Shown in pieces: positions 39,474 to 49,148 of a stretch of 64,000 nt of DNA. The notes under the pieces are model-generated. The model worked only from the letters and a program-made list of their open reading frames with translations, made no database searches and was not told the origin of the DNA. Numbering within the stretch: position 1 is the first letter of the stretch; each line of letters opens with the position of its first letter. Position numbers and translations under genes: made by a program. Source of the stretch: Centipeda infelix ATCC 43532 (lineage in GTDB: Bacteria > Bacillota > Negativicutes > Selenomonadales > Selenomonadaceae); NCBI RefSeq assembly GCF_000234095.1, contig NZ_JH376797.1, positions 476,859-540,858 of the forward strand, given 5' to 3'.

Positions 39474-40178
39474 TTACATATCCGGTCGCATTCCTGTTTT
39501 TCCGGCAAACTTATGATAGTTGCCGCCGTTATGTCTCCGCTTCAGTTCTTCGAGCAAATCCTCCGGTGTCATATTGTGGTACGCGAGCAAAACCAAGCAA
39601 TGATACCAGAGATCTCCCATTTCATAGAGCACATCCTCACGGATGTTATTTTTAGACGCAATAATTGTCTCTGCTGTTTCCTCGCCAAGCTTTTTCAAGA
39701 TCTTGTCCTGGCCCTTATCAAAGAGATAATTCGTATAGGAACCTTCGACCGGATGCAGACGGCGGCTCTGAATCACCTGATAAAGATCGGACAGAATCTC
39801 TGCAAGCGGCATCTCATCTCTCGCATCAACAGGAATAATACTGTTTTCACTGGCAGGATAGAGTTTTCTACCGTTAAAGCATGAATATGTACCCGTATGA
39901 CAGGCTACACCCGTCTGTTTGACACGCAGCAGAATCGTATCACCATCACAGTCATAGGAAAGTTCCTGCACGCGCTGCACGTTTCCGGAGGTTTCGCCCT
40001 TTTTCCACAGCTTCTTGCGGCTGCGGCTGTAGTACCATGCGAATCCCGTTTCCATCGTTTTCTCAAGGGATTCACGGTTCATGTACGCGAGCATGAGGAC
40101 TTGATTGTTTTCTTCCTGTACTATAACAGGAACAAGTCCGTGTTCGTCAAAATTCACCATTGAAATATCAACACTCAT
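39474..40178 (-). CDS. hisIE: Bifunctional phosphoribosyl-AMP cyclohydrolase / phosphoribosyl-ATP pyrophosphatase
   Basis: 234 residues, steps 2 and 3 of histidine synthesis in one protein. The N-terminal HisI part has [32 protein letters not shown] and the Zn/Cys segment [20 protein letters not shown]. The C-terminal HisE part has [28 protein letters not shown] and LLEELKRRH. Last gene of the operon; its ATG shares the A of the hisF stop (TGATG). A long hairpin follows. Confidence 0.95.
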   Translation of the reverse strand: MSVDISMVNFDEHGLVPVIVQEENNQVLMLAYMNRESLEKTMETGFAWYYSRSRKKLWKKGETSGNVQRVQELSYDCDGDTILLRVKQTGVACHTGTYSCFNGRKLYPASENSIIPVDARDEMPLAEILSDLYQVIQSRRLHPVEGSYTNYLFDKGQDKILKKLGEETAETIIASKNNIREDVLYEMGDLWYHCLVLLAYHNMTPEDLLEELKRRHNGGNYHKFAGKTGMRPDM

Positions 40179-40945
40179 CAGAATCGAACCTCCAGTCCGC
40201 GTGACTTCAAATACATCTTCACTTCATTTATGGAAAGTTCTCCATAGTGGAACAACGACGCAGCCAATACGGCATCCGCTTTTCCTTCGGCAAGGACATC
40301 ATAGAAATGCTCCAATTTTCCGGCACCTCCGGAAGCGATGACGGGTACGTTGACATTTTCCGATACCGCATGCGTGAGTGCAATATCATAACCGTTCTTT
40401 GTACCGTCAGCATCCATACTAGTCAACAGGATTTCCCCCGCACCAAGCGCGACAACATCCTTTGCCCAAGAAATACAGTCCATCCCTGTCGGTGTTCTGC
40501 CACCGTTGACATAGACCTCCCATGTGTCTATGCCATTACGTCGTGCATCAATTGCAACAACAATACATTGACTTCCGAACCGCAAGGCGCCCTCGCGTAT
40601 GATTTCCGGATTTTTAACCGCCGCTGTATTGACAGAGATCTTATCCGCCCCTGCGTTCAGCATACGGTGCATATCTTCTAAATTGCGGATTCCACCGCCA
40701 ACGGTAAGTGGGATAAAAACTTTTGAAGCGCATTCAGATACGACATCGACCATTGTGTTGCGTTCTTCATGTGACGCCGTAATATCCAGAAACACGAGCT
40801 CATCCGCACGTTCTTTATCATAACGTTCGGCTAATTCCGTCGGGCTTCCCGCATCCCTTAACCCGACAAAATTCGTCCCCTTGACAACGCGCCCATCCTT
40901 GACGTCGAGACATGGAATAATACGCTTTGCAAATGTTTTTCTCAA
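40178..40945 (-). CDS. hisF: Imidazole glycerol phosphate synthase cyclase subunit
   Basis: 255 residues. TIM barrel with [17 protein letters not shown] (catalytic Asp), FLDITAS, GGGIR, and the phosphate-binding [10 protein letters not shown]. It pairs with HisH to make imidazole glycerol phosphate and AICAR. The TTG at 40945 is chosen for its AAAGGGGG ribosome site; an upstream ATG at 40978 lacks one and would add a non-conserved tail. Confidence 0.95.
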   Translation of the reverse strand: MRKTFAKRIIPCLDVKDGRVVKGTNFVGLRDAGSPTELAERYDKERADELVFLDITASHEERNTMVDVVSECASKVFIPLTVGGGIRNLEDMHRMLNAGADKISVNTAAVKNPEIIREGALRFGSQCIVVAIDARRNGIDTWEVYVNGGRTPTGMDCISWAKDVVALGAGEILLTSMDADGTKNGYDIALTHAVSENVNVPVIASGGAGKLEHFYDVLAEGKADAVLAASLFHYGELSINEVKMYLKSRGLEVRF

Positions 40946-40979
40946 GACGAAATTCCCCCTTTCAGAAGATGCATTCATC

Positions 40980-41702
40980 TCAACGAGCTGCGGCAATCGC
41001 CTCAGGTAAGGAAAGCGTTCCTTCATAAATGGATTTTCCGGCAATTACACCGATAATACCGTCTTCCTCTCTGATTTTTAAGGCATGAATATCTTCCAAT
41101 GATTTTACGCCACCGGAAGCGATGACATCTATACCGGACGCTGCCGCCAGCTTTGCCGTTGCCTCAATATTAACACCGGAAAGCGTTCCATCCCGTGCGA
41201 TATCGGTGTATATAATTGTCTTCAAACCATAGGAAGCAAGCTCTTTCGCCAGTTCGACAGCAGAAATACCGCCCGATATGCCCCACCCGTCCACGGCGGC
41301 AATGCCATCCTTCGCATCAATGCCAACAACGATACGATCGCCATAGAGCCGACAAGCCTCTTTTACAAGGTCGCGGTTCTGTACTGCAGCAGATCCAAGA
41401 ATCACGCGTGTCACACCAAGAGCTAAGGTGTTTTCTATCGTTTCGAGAGTACGAATGCCTCCGCCCAGCTCAACGGGAATTTGAACATTGCCGAGAATCT
41501 TCTTGATGACCTCAGTGTTTTTCGGCTTTCCGGCAAGTGCTCCATCAAGATCAACCACATGCAGGCACTCAGCACCCTCCCGCTCCCAACGCAGTGCAAT
41601 CTCTTCGGGTGCGCTGCTGTAGATTGTTTCCTGTGCAAAGTCGCCTCTGAGGAGACGGACACATTTGCCGTCGCGCAAGTCAATCGCGGGGAAAATAATC
41701 AT
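40980..41702 (-). CDS. hisA: ProFAR isomerase
   Basis: 240 residues, (beta/alpha)8 barrel: [21 protein letters not shown] (catalytic Asp), [11 protein letters not shown], and [14 protein letters not shown] (second Asp). It converts ProFAR to PRFAR. The ATG at 41702 follows GGAGGG by 7 nt and overlaps the hisH stop (ATGA). Confidence 0.96.
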   Translation of the reverse strand: MIIFPAIDLRDGKCVRLLRGDFAQETIYSSAPEEIALRWEREGAECLHVVDLDGALAGKPKNTEVIKKILGNVQIPVELGGGIRTLETIENTLALGVTRVILGSAAVQNRDLVKEACRLYGDRIVVGIDAKDGIAAVDGWGISGGISAVELAKELASYGLKTIIYTDIARDGTLSGVNIEATAKLAAASGIDVIASGGVKSLEDIHALKIREEDGIIGVIAGKSIYEGTLSLPEAIAAAR

Positions 41703-42328
41703 CTGCTTCCCTCCTGTCCGTGACAAATAAAGTTCTGAATGATGTTTAGTCCAATATCCCCCGATTTTTCGGGATGAAATTGTGTTGCCATGATATTTTC
41801 GGCAGATATGGATGCTGTAATTTCCTCTCCATAGAAGCAGGTCGATGAAACAATATCCTTATCCTCCGGTACTGCATGATAGCTGTGCACAAAATATACA
41901 TAGGAACCCTGTGGTACCCCTACAAACAATCCATTATCCCTATGTGCCTGCGCGATATCGAGTGCATTCCAGCCCATATGCGGAATCTTTTCATGCGGTG
42001 CAGATATCTTTCGGACACAGCCATCCAGGAAACCAAGCCCCTCTACACCGGAGGATTCTTCACTGCCTGCAAAAAGAATCTGAAGACCGACACAGACGCC
42101 AAGCAGCGGCATCTTACGATCAACGCATTCGCGAATGGCAGGGATCAAACCGGATGCCTTGAGCTGCTTCATGCAGTCGCCAAAAGCGCCCACCCCTGGC
42201 AGGACGATTTTGTCCGAAGCAAGAATGTCGTCGGCTTTTCCGCTCACACGAACCTTCGCGCCCAATGCAGCAAAGGCCTTCTCAACGCTGAATAAATTTC
42301 CGGCTCCGTAGTTTATAATTGTAATCAT
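41699..42328 (-). CDS. hisH: Imidazole glycerol phosphate synthase glutaminase subunit
   Basis: 209 residues, class I glutamine amidotransferase: MITIINYGAGNLFSVEKAF start, nucleophile Cys in LLGVCVGLQIL, and the His-Glu pair in TQFHPEKSG. It supplies ammonia to HisF. RBS TAAGGAAA. Confidence 0.95.
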   Translation of the reverse strand: MITIINYGAGNLFSVEKAFAALGAKVRVSGKADDILASDKIVLPGVGAFGDCMKQLKASGLIPAIRECVDRKMPLLGVCVGLQILFAGSEESSGVEGLGFLDGCVRKISAPHEKIPHMGWNALDIAQAHRDNGLFVGVPQGSYVYFVHSYHAVPEDKDIVSSTCFYGEEITASISAENIMATQFHPEKSGDIGLNIIQNFICHGQEGSR

Positions 42329-42337
42329 AGCGTTTCC

Positions 42338-42937
42338 TTACAGAACACCTTTGGTCGACGGAATCATATCCCCCAGTCGCGCATCCTTCTCTGTGGCGAT
42401 CCGAAGTGCGTGCGCGACTGCCTTAAATACCGCCTCCACTTTGTGATGTGAGTTCCTTCCGTAGAGAATCTTCACATGAAGCGTGAGCCCCGCATGAAAG
42501 GCAAATGCACGCAGGAACTCCTCCGTGAGCTCCGTATCATAGCCGCCGATCATCGGTGTCATCGGCGTATCCCCGGGATCGTAGACAAGAAAGGGACGCC
42601 CGCTGATATCCAGAGCCGCCAATACAAGCGTCTCATCCATGGGCAGATAGAACGATCCATACCTTGTAATACCGCGCTTTTCTCCAAGTGCGGCGCAAAA
42701 TGCCTGCCCCATCGCAATACCGATATCCTCAACAGAATGATGTCCATCGACTTCAATATCGCCATCACATTTTACAGTCAAATCAAAGAGCCCATGAGAT
42801 GCAAAGAGGGTCAGCATATGATCGAAGAAGCCGATGCCCGTATCAATCTCAGACACGCCCGTTCCGTCCAGTGAGACAGAGACACGCACATCGGTTTCCC
42901 CTGTCTTTCGATGTATGTCTGCATTGCGTGTGCTCAT
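42338..42937 (-). CDS. hisB: Imidazoleglycerol-phosphate dehydratase
   Basis: 199 residues, monofunctional HisB: DTGIGFFDHMLTLFASHG, DGHHSVEDIGIAMGQA (metal ligands), HAGLTLHVKILYGRNSHHKVEAVFKA. No phosphatase domain is attached, as usual outside Enterobacteria. RBS GGAGGGAAATCC; its start overlaps the hisC end. Confidence 0.96.
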   Translation of the reverse strand: MSTRNADIHRKTGETDVRVSVSLDGTGVSEIDTGIGFFDHMLTLFASHGLFDLTVKCDGDIEVDGHHSVEDIGIAMGQAFCAALGEKRGITRYGSFYLPMDETLVLAALDISGRPFLVYDPGDTPMTPMIGGYDTELTEEFLRAFAFHAGLTLHVKILYGRNSHHKVEAVFKAVAHALRIATEKDARLGDMIPSTKGVL

Positions 42938-43998
42938 GGATTTCCCTCCACAAAAGACTTCATAACACGATATACCGCATCATTTTCATCCGGTCGGCCG
43001 ATGGAGATACGCAGCATATTCGCCAACTGCGGTGCTTTTCCAAAACTACGTACCCCGATGCCGCATTGGATGAACTCTTCATTGAGTTCCTCTGCATGAG
43101 GATAATGAAGCAGAATAAAATTGGTATGAGACGGATAGACGGTTACCCCCGCGAGACGTTCATATTGTTCCCGCATACGCTCACGCTCTGCACAGATCAT
43201 GTGAATCTGCGGCTCAAACTCCGACCTCATTTGGAACACAGTATCTGCTGTCACCAAGGACAGCACGTTCATATGATATGGCATATAGGTCTTTGCAATC
43301 ATCTCGATCACATCCCCATGCGCCAACATATAACCGACGCGACATGAGGCAAGCGCATACGCCTTTGAAAAGGTGCGTGCAATCATCATATGCGAATATT
43401 TTTTCAGAAGCGGAATGGACGTGTCTCCATAAAACTCGACATATGCTTCATCAATCAGAAAGGCACATGAGATATGCTCCGCAATGTGCTCAATTGCTTC
43501 GAGCGGCAACACGCTCCCCGTCGGATTATTCGGGTTGCAGATGACCGCAAGCGAAGCATCATTTTGATTGACCGTCTGAATAAACGCATCTACATCCAGC
43601 GTAAAATCATCCCGCAGCGGAACAGGAATCCCCTCTGCATCTGCTGCCGCCGCATAGATTCCATACATGGAGAACGAAGGCGTTGGATAGACAATCTTAT
43701 GCGCTTTGTTTCCGCCAAATGCATGAAAAACCTTCTCTATGATTTCACTGGAGCCGTTTCCTATGATGACGTTTTCCTGACGATATCCATAGGACTCCCC
43801 GATCTGTTCACAGAGCAAATTGTATTCCTCATTGGGATAGCGTGCAAAAGCAACACGCGACAAGCGTGACAGGATACGCTCCTCGACCAAGGGAGGCTGT
43901 CCGATATTGGACTCATTTGCATTGACTTTGATACGCCAGTCCAGCTCACACGTGTCGTACTTTGGCATGGACGCCAATCCATCACGGTAGTTCAGCAT
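42934..43998 (-). CDS. hisC: Histidinol-phosphate aminotransferase
   Basis: 354 residues, PLP aminotransferase class I/II: NANESNIGQPPL, NPNNPTGSVLP (AspNPxNPTG), FLIDEAYVEF and the PLP Lys in FSKAYALASCRVGYM. Start 43998 behind AGGAGGGG; the frame is open further upstream into hisD with no ribosome site. It overlaps the hisB start by 4 nt. Confidence 0.95.
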   Translation of the reverse strand: MLNYRDGLASMPKYDTCELDWRIKVNANESNIGQPPLVEERILSRLSRVAFARYPNEEYNLLCEQIGESYGYRQENVIIGNGSSEIIEKVFHAFGGNKAHKIVYPTPSFSMYGIYAAAADAEGIPVPLRDDFTLDVDAFIQTVNQNDASLAVICNPNNPTGSVLPLEAIEHIAEHISCAFLIDEAYVEFYGDTSIPLLKKYSHMMIARTFSKAYALASCRVGYMLAHGDVIEMIAKTYMPYHMNVLSLVTADTVFQMRSEFEPQIHMICAERERMREQYERLAGVTVYPSHTNFILLHYPHAEELNEEFIQCGIGVRSFGKAPQLANMLRISIGRPDENDAVYRVMKSFVEGNP

Positions 43999-45337
43999 GT
44001 TCTCCCCTCCTGATCTGAATTGCACGCGCATGGGCATCAAGGCCTTCCGTCTCAGCGAGACGGATAATATCATCGCTGACCTCATCCAGAGCTTTTTGCG
44101 TATAAGAGATGATACTTGTACGCTTCATAAAGGTCTCAACGTTCAAAACAGAATAAAAGCGTGCAGTCCCCCCCGTTGGCAGCACATGATTTGGACCCGC
44201 AAAATAGTCCCCGAGCGGTTCCGGCGAATACGCTCCGACAAAGATCGCACCGGCACATCGAATCTGAGGCAGCATATGGAAAGGATCTTTGATGAGAAGT
44301 TCCATATGCTCCGGTCCCGATATATTTGCAAGAACGACTGCCTGCTCCATATTCTCCGTCACGATAATACATCCATTGTCCTCAATCGAGGCACGCGCAA
44401 TGTCCTTGCGCGGAAGGCTTTCCAGCTGACACTGTACTTCGTTCAGAGTGTGCTCTGCCAAGGCTCGATCATTCGTGATAAGAATGCTTGAAGCAAGCGG
44501 ATCATGCTCTGCCTGACTGAGGAGGTCGGCTGCAATGTACTTCGGAGAGGCACTGTCATCTGCAAGAATCAGAATCTCGCTTGGCCCTGCAAGCATATCA
44601 ATATCTACATGACCATATACTTCTTTTTTCGCCAGTGTAACGAAGATATTGCCGGGGCCCGTAATCTTATCGACACGCGGAACACTCTCTGTCCCATATG
44701 CCATCGCCGCAATAGCCTGCGCTCCCCCCATTTTGAAGATCTTACGGATACCAAGGAAACGTGCCGCAACGAGAACATACGGATTGATCACACCATCCTT
44801 GGTCGGGACAGACATGATAATTTCCTCGACGCCCGCAACCAGTGCCGGAATTGCATTCATCAGAACGGACGAAGGATATGCCGCCGTGCCCCCAGGGACA
44901 TAGATGCCAACGCGTGAGAGCGGAAGAATCTCCTGCCCAAGGATTGAACCATGTGCGCGGTAGGTCATCCACGAGCGTGGTTTTTGCTCCTCGTGGTAGG
45001 AAAAGATATTATCCGCCGCTTTTTTCAGTGATGCCACAACCTTCGGGTCAACACTGTGCTCCGCCACCTGAAATTCTTCCTCGAACACCATCAAATGATC
45101 CGATGTCAAATCAACGCAATCCAGTAATTTCGTATAGTGGAAGAGTGCCTGATCGCCCTTCTGACGTACGTCCTGAACAATATGGTGAACCAGCTCTGTC
45201 GCAGAAAGATCCGCGCCGAAAAGTTCTTTATTGCGCGCGCGAATACGGTCACTCAGTACAACCTCATCAAATGCCTTCTTCTGAAGCAGTCGCCCCGCTT
45301 GTTCCATGCCAATATCTGCAACAGATACGATATTCAC
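43982..45337 (-). CDS. hisD: Histidinol dehydrogenase
   Basis: 451 residues. VPGGTAAYPSSVLMNAIPA, KITGPGNIFVTLAKKEVYG, DMLAGPSEILILADDSASP, LSQAEHDP and PTGGTARFYS, with His/Asp zinc ligands, are all present. It performs the last two oxidations. Slightly longer than the usual 430 residues at the N-terminus. GTG start at 45337, overlapping the hisG stop. Confidence 0.95.
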   Translation of the reverse strand: MNIVSVADIGMEQAGRLLQKKAFDEVVLSDRIRARNKELFGADLSATELVHHIVQDVRQKGDQALFHYTKLLDCVDLTSDHLMVFEEEFQVAEHSVDPKVVASLKKAADNIFSYHEEQKPRSWMTYRAHGSILGQEILPLSRVGIYVPGGTAAYPSSVLMNAIPALVAGVEEIIMSVPTKDGVINPYVLVAARFLGIRKIFKMGGAQAIAAMAYGTESVPRVDKITGPGNIFVTLAKKEVYGHVDIDMLAGPSEILILADDSASPKYIAADLLSQAEHDPLASSILITNDRALAEHTLNEVQCQLESLPRKDIARASIEDNGCIIVTENMEQAVVLANISGPEHMELLIKDPFHMLPQIRCAGAIFVGAYSPEPLGDYFAGPNHVLPTGGTARFYSVLNVETFMKRTSIISYTQKALDEVSDDIIRLAETEGLDAHARAIQIRRGEHAELP

Positions 45338-45999
45338 CGTACTTCCCCACCTTCCAAAACTTGCTTCAGATCATTTACAATGCGATAAATACGATCAAAT
45401 TTCAGCTTGAAGCTCACACGGTTGACAATCAGTCGTGCACTCACATCCATGATGTGGGCAATTTCCTCCAAATCGTTTTCGACCAGCGTTGTCCCTGTTT
45501 CTACGATATCGACAATGCTCTCCGAAAGCCCCACAAGCGGTCCCAGTTCAATCGATCCGTTGAGTTTTATATACTCCATCTGCATTCCCTGCTGTGCAAA
45601 GAATTGCTCTGCAATATGCGGATACTTGGTCGCCACCCGCGTATGTGCATAGTCCAACAGACGGCTGCGGCGTTCTTCCCGTGGAACTGCCATCATCAGC
45701 CGGCATTTTCCAAAGCCGAGATCGAGCAGCTCATAAACATCCTGCCCGGACTCCACCAAAACATCCTTGCCAATCACGCCAATATCCGCAGCACCATATT
45801 CGACATAGGTCGGGACGTCGGAAGTCTTTGTGATAATGAACCGAACCTTGCATTCATCATTTGATATAATGAGTTTGCGGGATTTTTCACTCAGGTGCTC
45901 TGCCGTAACGCCGACCCGCTCAAACAAATTTGCAGAAAGAGAGAACAGCTTTCCTTTTGGCAATGCTATAGTCAGATAATCGTCAACGTATTTCGCCAT
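45334..45999 (-). CDS. hisG: ATP phosphoribosyltransferase, short form
   Basis: 221 residues, the short HisG lacking the C-terminal regulatory domain. It has LTIALPKGKLFS, DVPTYVEYGAADIGVIGKDVL and SIVDIVETGTTLVENDL (PRPP loop). It needs HisZ (47654-48832) for activity. ATG 45999 with AGAAGGGA. First gene of the his operon. Confidence 0.95.
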   Translation of the reverse strand: MAKYVDDYLTIALPKGKLFSLSANLFERVGVTAEHLSEKSRKLIISNDECKVRFIITKTSDVPTYVEYGAADIGVIGKDVLVESGQDVYELLDLGFGKCRLMMAVPREERRSRLLDYAHTRVATKYPHIAEQFFAQQGMQMEYIKLNGSIELGPLVGLSESIVDIVETGTTLVENDLEEIAHIMDVSARLIVNRVSFKLKFDRIYRIVNDLKQVLEGGEVR

Positions 46000-46032
46000 A
46001 TAATCCCTTCTCATCCTTTAGTCAATTAAAGA

Positions 46033-46044
46033 ACTAATATTAGT
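46033..46044. promoter_or_regulatory. Palindromic operator candidate at his operon start
   Basis: ACTAATATTAGT, a perfect 12-bp palindrome, placed just after the -10 of the his promoter, covering the predicted transcription start (about 46040). A dimeric regulator bound here would block initiation. The YerC/TrpR-like protein encoded with hisZ is the obvious candidate. Confidence 0.6.
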
Positions 46045-46046
46045 GT

Positions 46047-46075
46047 ATAGTACCACGTTGCTGCCTGTAGGTCAA
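46047..46075 (-). promoter_or_regulatory. his operon promoter
   Basis: Minus strand TTGACC (46075-46070), 17-bp spacer, TACTAT (46052-46047). The leader to hisG is about 40 nt, too short for a classical attenuator or T-box. Confidence 0.8.
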
Positions 46076-46154
46076 TCCATCAAAAAAGGGTTTTCAACAA
46101 TCATCGCGAATAATATTTAGAAAATCCATCCATACGTACGAAAAGGAGTCGCAG

Positions 46155-47111
46155 ATGACACTTCAAATACTATCATTTGTGCGATTAAGCGACAAGCAAA
46201 TGGAGCTGATCCACCAGAGTTATCCGGATTGCACGCTCAGATGCATACGTCCAAAAGACTTGAAAGACGATCTCTCGGATGTCGATATCTTACTGGGATA
46301 TGATGCGCAGATGGAGATGGAGAAGTATCTCCCCCAAATGCCGCATCTAAAATGGATTCACACATACAGTGCGGGTGTTGAAAAACTGCTCTCGCATGAG
46401 GTTTTCTGCCAGTCTGATATATTGCTGACAAATTCACGCGGAATTCACGGCATCCCCATGGCGGAACACGTTCTCGGAACAATGCTCGCGTCCAGCCGCT
46501 GTCTCATCGAGGCATGGGAAAATCAAAAGGCACATGTTTGGAAACGGCTGACCGATCCCGATGAGCTGTTTGGTAAGACTGCCGCCATCATCGGCTTGGG
46601 AAGCATTGGCAGAGAGGTTGCAAAACACCTCAAAAACATGGGAATGCGGATCGTTGCCGTAAAACAAAAGGAGTCCACAGAACCATTCGTGGACCAGCTG
46701 TTCACCATAGATCATCTGTCCGATGCTCTGTCCTGCGCGGATTATATAATCGTTACGCTCCCGCTGACACCTCAGACAAAAAAATTGTTTAACACACATA
46801 CCTTTCATATGATGAAAGAAAACGCCTTTTTTATCAATGTCTCCCGCGGTGACGTCGTAGAGGAGGACGATTTGGTGGAGGCACTCAGATCGAAATGCAT
46901 ACGGGGTGCTTCTCTGGATGTCTTTGCTGCCGAGCCGCTTTCCGAGGATTCCCCGCTGTGGAATGTTCCGAATCTCTTCATTACACCGCATTACTCTGCA
47001 ATCTCGCCAATGTATTTGGATCGCTCGCTCAAGATCTTTCGCAACAACTTGCAGATCTTCCCGCAGCGTATCGGAATGCTCAATGTCGTCGATAAAGAAC
47101 GTGGTTACTGA
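46155..47111 (+). CDS. D-2-hydroxyacid dehydrogenase family protein
   Basis: 318 residues. NAD-binding domain with IIGLGSIGREVAKHL (about 139-153), catalytic Arg in INVSRGDVV, Glu in DVFAAEPL and His in LFITPHYSAIS. The N-terminal catalytic domain is divergent. It reduces a 2-oxoacid or oxidises a D-2-hydroxyacid; the substrate cannot be told from the sequence. RBS AAAAGGAG. It is divergent from the his promoter and ends in a strong terminator. Confidence 0.9.
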   Translation: MTLQILSFVRLSDKQMELIHQSYPDCTLRCIRPKDLKDDLSDVDILLGYDAQMEMEKYLPQMPHLKWIHTYSAGVEKLLSHEVFCQSDILLTNSRGIHGIPMAEHVLGTMLASSRCLIEAWENQKAHVWKRLTDPDELFGKTAAIIGLGSIGREVAKHLKNMGMRIVAVKQKESTEPFVDQLFTIDHLSDALSCADYIIVTLPLTPQTKKLFNTHTFHMMKENAFFINVSRGDVVEEDDLVEALRSKCIRGASLDVFAAEPLSEDSPLWNVPNLFITPHYSAISPMYLDRSLKIFRNNLQIFPQRIGMLNVVDKERGY

Positions 47112-47120
47112 GCCATTGAT

Positions 47121-47657
47121 TCAATTTTGCGCATCCGCCAGCTTTAATATGGACAGCACCGGAGAATCCTCCGGTGCTGCTTTTTTTTGATGCTGCTCAA
47201 CAATTGCTGCCTCACGGATATCTCCGATCTCACGTAGTGCCGCTGCTCCGATATAGGGATGGGCAATATGGACATAGAGTGCCGTCCCTATGCGTCCACA
47301 CACATCACGGGAATCCTTGTGCCGTAAGAAATAAGGAGATACAAAAGGAAAAAACCGATCTGCAAGAACGGCAAATACCTTGCCCCAGATATCCGCCGTC
47401 CCTTTGATACGACCGATATCATGAAGCAATGCGCATCGTATCAGCAGGATATACGCATCTGATTCCGAATACCCTTGCTGGGTATAGATTCTTTTTGCCG
47501 TAAGAGCGACACGAAAGGCATGGTACTGATCCGCTTCGTGCATTGCATAGAACAATTTTTGCTCTGCTGCACTCAAATAGGATTTAATAAACGTATGTCC
47601 TTCCGCATCCAAGCAACCGAACAATGCCCGCAGAAACTGCCGTACACGCTGTTTCAT
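47121..47657 (-). CDS. HD-domain phosphohydrolase-like protein
   Basis: 178 residues. RCALLHDIGRIKG gives the metal-binding HD pair; an upstream AFRVALTAKRI and a downstream His (HIAHPYIGAAAL, VEQHQ) complete a single HD fold. It begins inside the hisZ stop (ATGA overlap), so it is co-expressed with hisZ. Its C-terminal codons form the terminator of the opposing gene. Substrate unknown. Confidence 0.8.
   Translation of the reverse strand: MKQRVRQFLRALFGCLDAEGHTFIKSYLSAAEQKLFYAMHEADQYHAFRVALTAKRIYTQQGYSESDAYILLIRCALLHDIGRIKGTADIWGKVFAVLADRFFPFVSPYFLRHKDSRDVCGRIGTALYVHIAHPYIGAAALREIGDIREAAIVEQHQKKAAPEDSPVLSILKLADAQN
47154..47188 (+). terminator. Terminator of the dehydrogenase gene, inside the opposing CDS
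   Basis: Perfect 11-bp stem (CAGCACCGGAG with CTCCGGTGCTG, loop AATC) followed by eight Ts on the plus strand. It lies within the last codons of the minus-strand HD gene. Confidence 0.9.
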
Positions 47658-48832
47658 TCAAAATACTCAAGCTGCTCACATCCGCGTTCCGCACGCGAAG
47701 ATTCCGCTTCCTCATAGGACTGCGAGTGAAGTCCAAGCTCTACGGTATTGCCTACATGACGCAATTCAGATGCCCGATGAATCGCGCTGTCGATGGATGA
47801 TTCCCCATACCCAATATAGAAGTTCTTGGATGGAGACGGTATGCGCCTCCCCTGGCGTTCAAGCGTCAATAAAAGCCGCTCGATCCCGAGTGCAAATCCC
47901 GTTGCCGGCATGGGATGCCCATACTCCGTCAAAAGGCGGTCGTATCGTCCGCCTCCGCATAGGGGGAATCCCAGCCCGGGTGCGTATCCCTCAAAAACCA
48001 TTCCCGTATAATAGTTGAAATCTCGAATGATGCCCAGATCAAAACAGATATAGTCCGAGAATCCGTAGGATTTCAATATTCGGTATATCTCTTCCAAATT
48101 GTCAATGGCAGAGTGACTTTGCTCACTGCGCGGGAAGTCATAAAGTTTTTGAAGGAGATCCTCTTTCCCGTTCAGAAGAGGAAGCTGCTTGATCGCCATC
48201 CTATCCTTTTCAGAGAGGGGCAATGCATCAACGATACAATCCATGAGCACGATATCGTGACATTCGATTGCAGACTTCAGCGTCTTTCTTTGCACATCCT
48301 CAATCTCAAAATAGGACAAGACAGCATCGAGAAAGGCAATCTGTCCCATGTGAATCTGAAAGTCCTTGATTCCGGACTTCAAAATTGCTTCGATTGCAAG
48401 TGCGATAATTTCTGCATCCGAAGCAGGGCTGTCACTCCCCATCAGTTCGACGCCTGCCTGATGAAATTCGCACTGTCGCCCCATCTGGGTCTGCTCCATA
48501 CGGAACACATTACCAATATAGGATAACTTCAATGGCCTTGGATCATCCTTCAGACGGCTGCTGACAAGACGAACGATCGGCGTCGTCATTTCATTGCGAA
48601 GCGCAAGGAGCTTATTTTTGTTGCCGAGCAACATAAAAAGAGAGTTCTCATCCTGCATTCGTGGAGCAAGCGTTTCTAAGTGTTCGATCGTCGGTGTCAC
48701 AACCTCATGATATCCCCAGCATAGGAACAAGGAGGACAACATATTCTCCATATGGCGCATTGCCGCCGCATCTGCAGGAAGAAGATCGCGCGTGCCATAT
48801 GGCGTCTCCAAAATCAATTGTTCAGAATTCAT
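47654..48832 (-). CDS. hisZ: ATP phosphoribosyltransferase regulatory subunit
   Basis: 392 residues. Class II aminoacyl-tRNA synthetase-like (HisRS paralogue): TPYGTRDLLPADAAAMRHME, PTIEHLE, MTTPIVRLVSSR, FHQAGVELMGSD, and GGGRYDRLLTEYGHPMPATGFALGIERLL. It lacks the anticodon-binding domain of true HisRS. It complexes with short HisG, giving activity and histidine feedback. ATG 48832 with AAGGAGAAGAGCG. Confidence 0.93.
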   Translation of the reverse strand: MNSEQLILETPYGTRDLLPADAAAMRHMENMLSSLFLCWGYHEVVTPTIEHLETLAPRMQDENSLFMLLGNKNKLLALRNEMTTPIVRLVSSRLKDDPRPLKLSYIGNVFRMEQTQMGRQCEFHQAGVELMGSDSPASDAEIIALAIEAILKSGIKDFQIHMGQIAFLDAVLSYFEIEDVQRKTLKSAIECHDIVLMDCIVDALPLSEKDRMAIKQLPLLNGKEDLLQKLYDFPRSEQSHSAIDNLEEIYRILKSYGFSDYICFDLGIIRDFNYYTGMVFEGYAPGLGFPLCGGGRYDRLLTEYGHPMPATGFALGIERLLLTLERQGRRIPSPSKNFYIGYGESSIDSAIHRASELRHVGNTVELGLHSQSYEEAESSRAERGCEQLEYFE

Positions 48833-49148
48833 CGCTCTTCTCCTTATGAATATCCGCCGTGGAAATGCCTTTTTCCAACACGAGGGTGTATCCATCCGCA
48901 CCGTAATTCAGGCAGCGTTTCACACGGCTGATGGTTGCAGTGCTGGCACCGGTATGTGCAACAATATCGTCATAGGTATTTCCCTCGTGCAGCATGCGGG
49001 CAACGTCCAGACGCTGGGCCATGGCGCGAAGCTCTCCTATTGTGCAGATGTCTTCAAAGAATTGATAGCATTCCTCCATTGTATTCAATGAAAGAATTGC
49101 ACGACACAGTTGATCGGTCAGATCATCTCTCAATTTCTCATTTACCAT
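48822..49148 (-). CDS. YerC/YecD-family TrpR-related regulator
   Basis: 108 residues, the whole protein being one helix-turn-helix of the TrpR superfamily: DQLCRAILSLNTMEECYQFFEDICT, then ELRAMAQRLDVARMLHEGNTYDDIVAHTGASTATISRVKRCL. In Firmicutes this family has been proposed as a histidine-responsive regulator (HisR); its coupling to hisZ (the start of hisZ lies inside its 3' end) fits that. The his palindrome at 46033 is a plausible target. Confidence 0.88.
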   Translation of the reverse strand: MVNEKLRDDLTDQLCRAILSLNTMEECYQFFEDICTIGELRAMAQRLDVARMLHEGNTYDDIVAHTGASTATISRVKRCLNYGADGYTLVLEKGISTADIHKEKSDEF

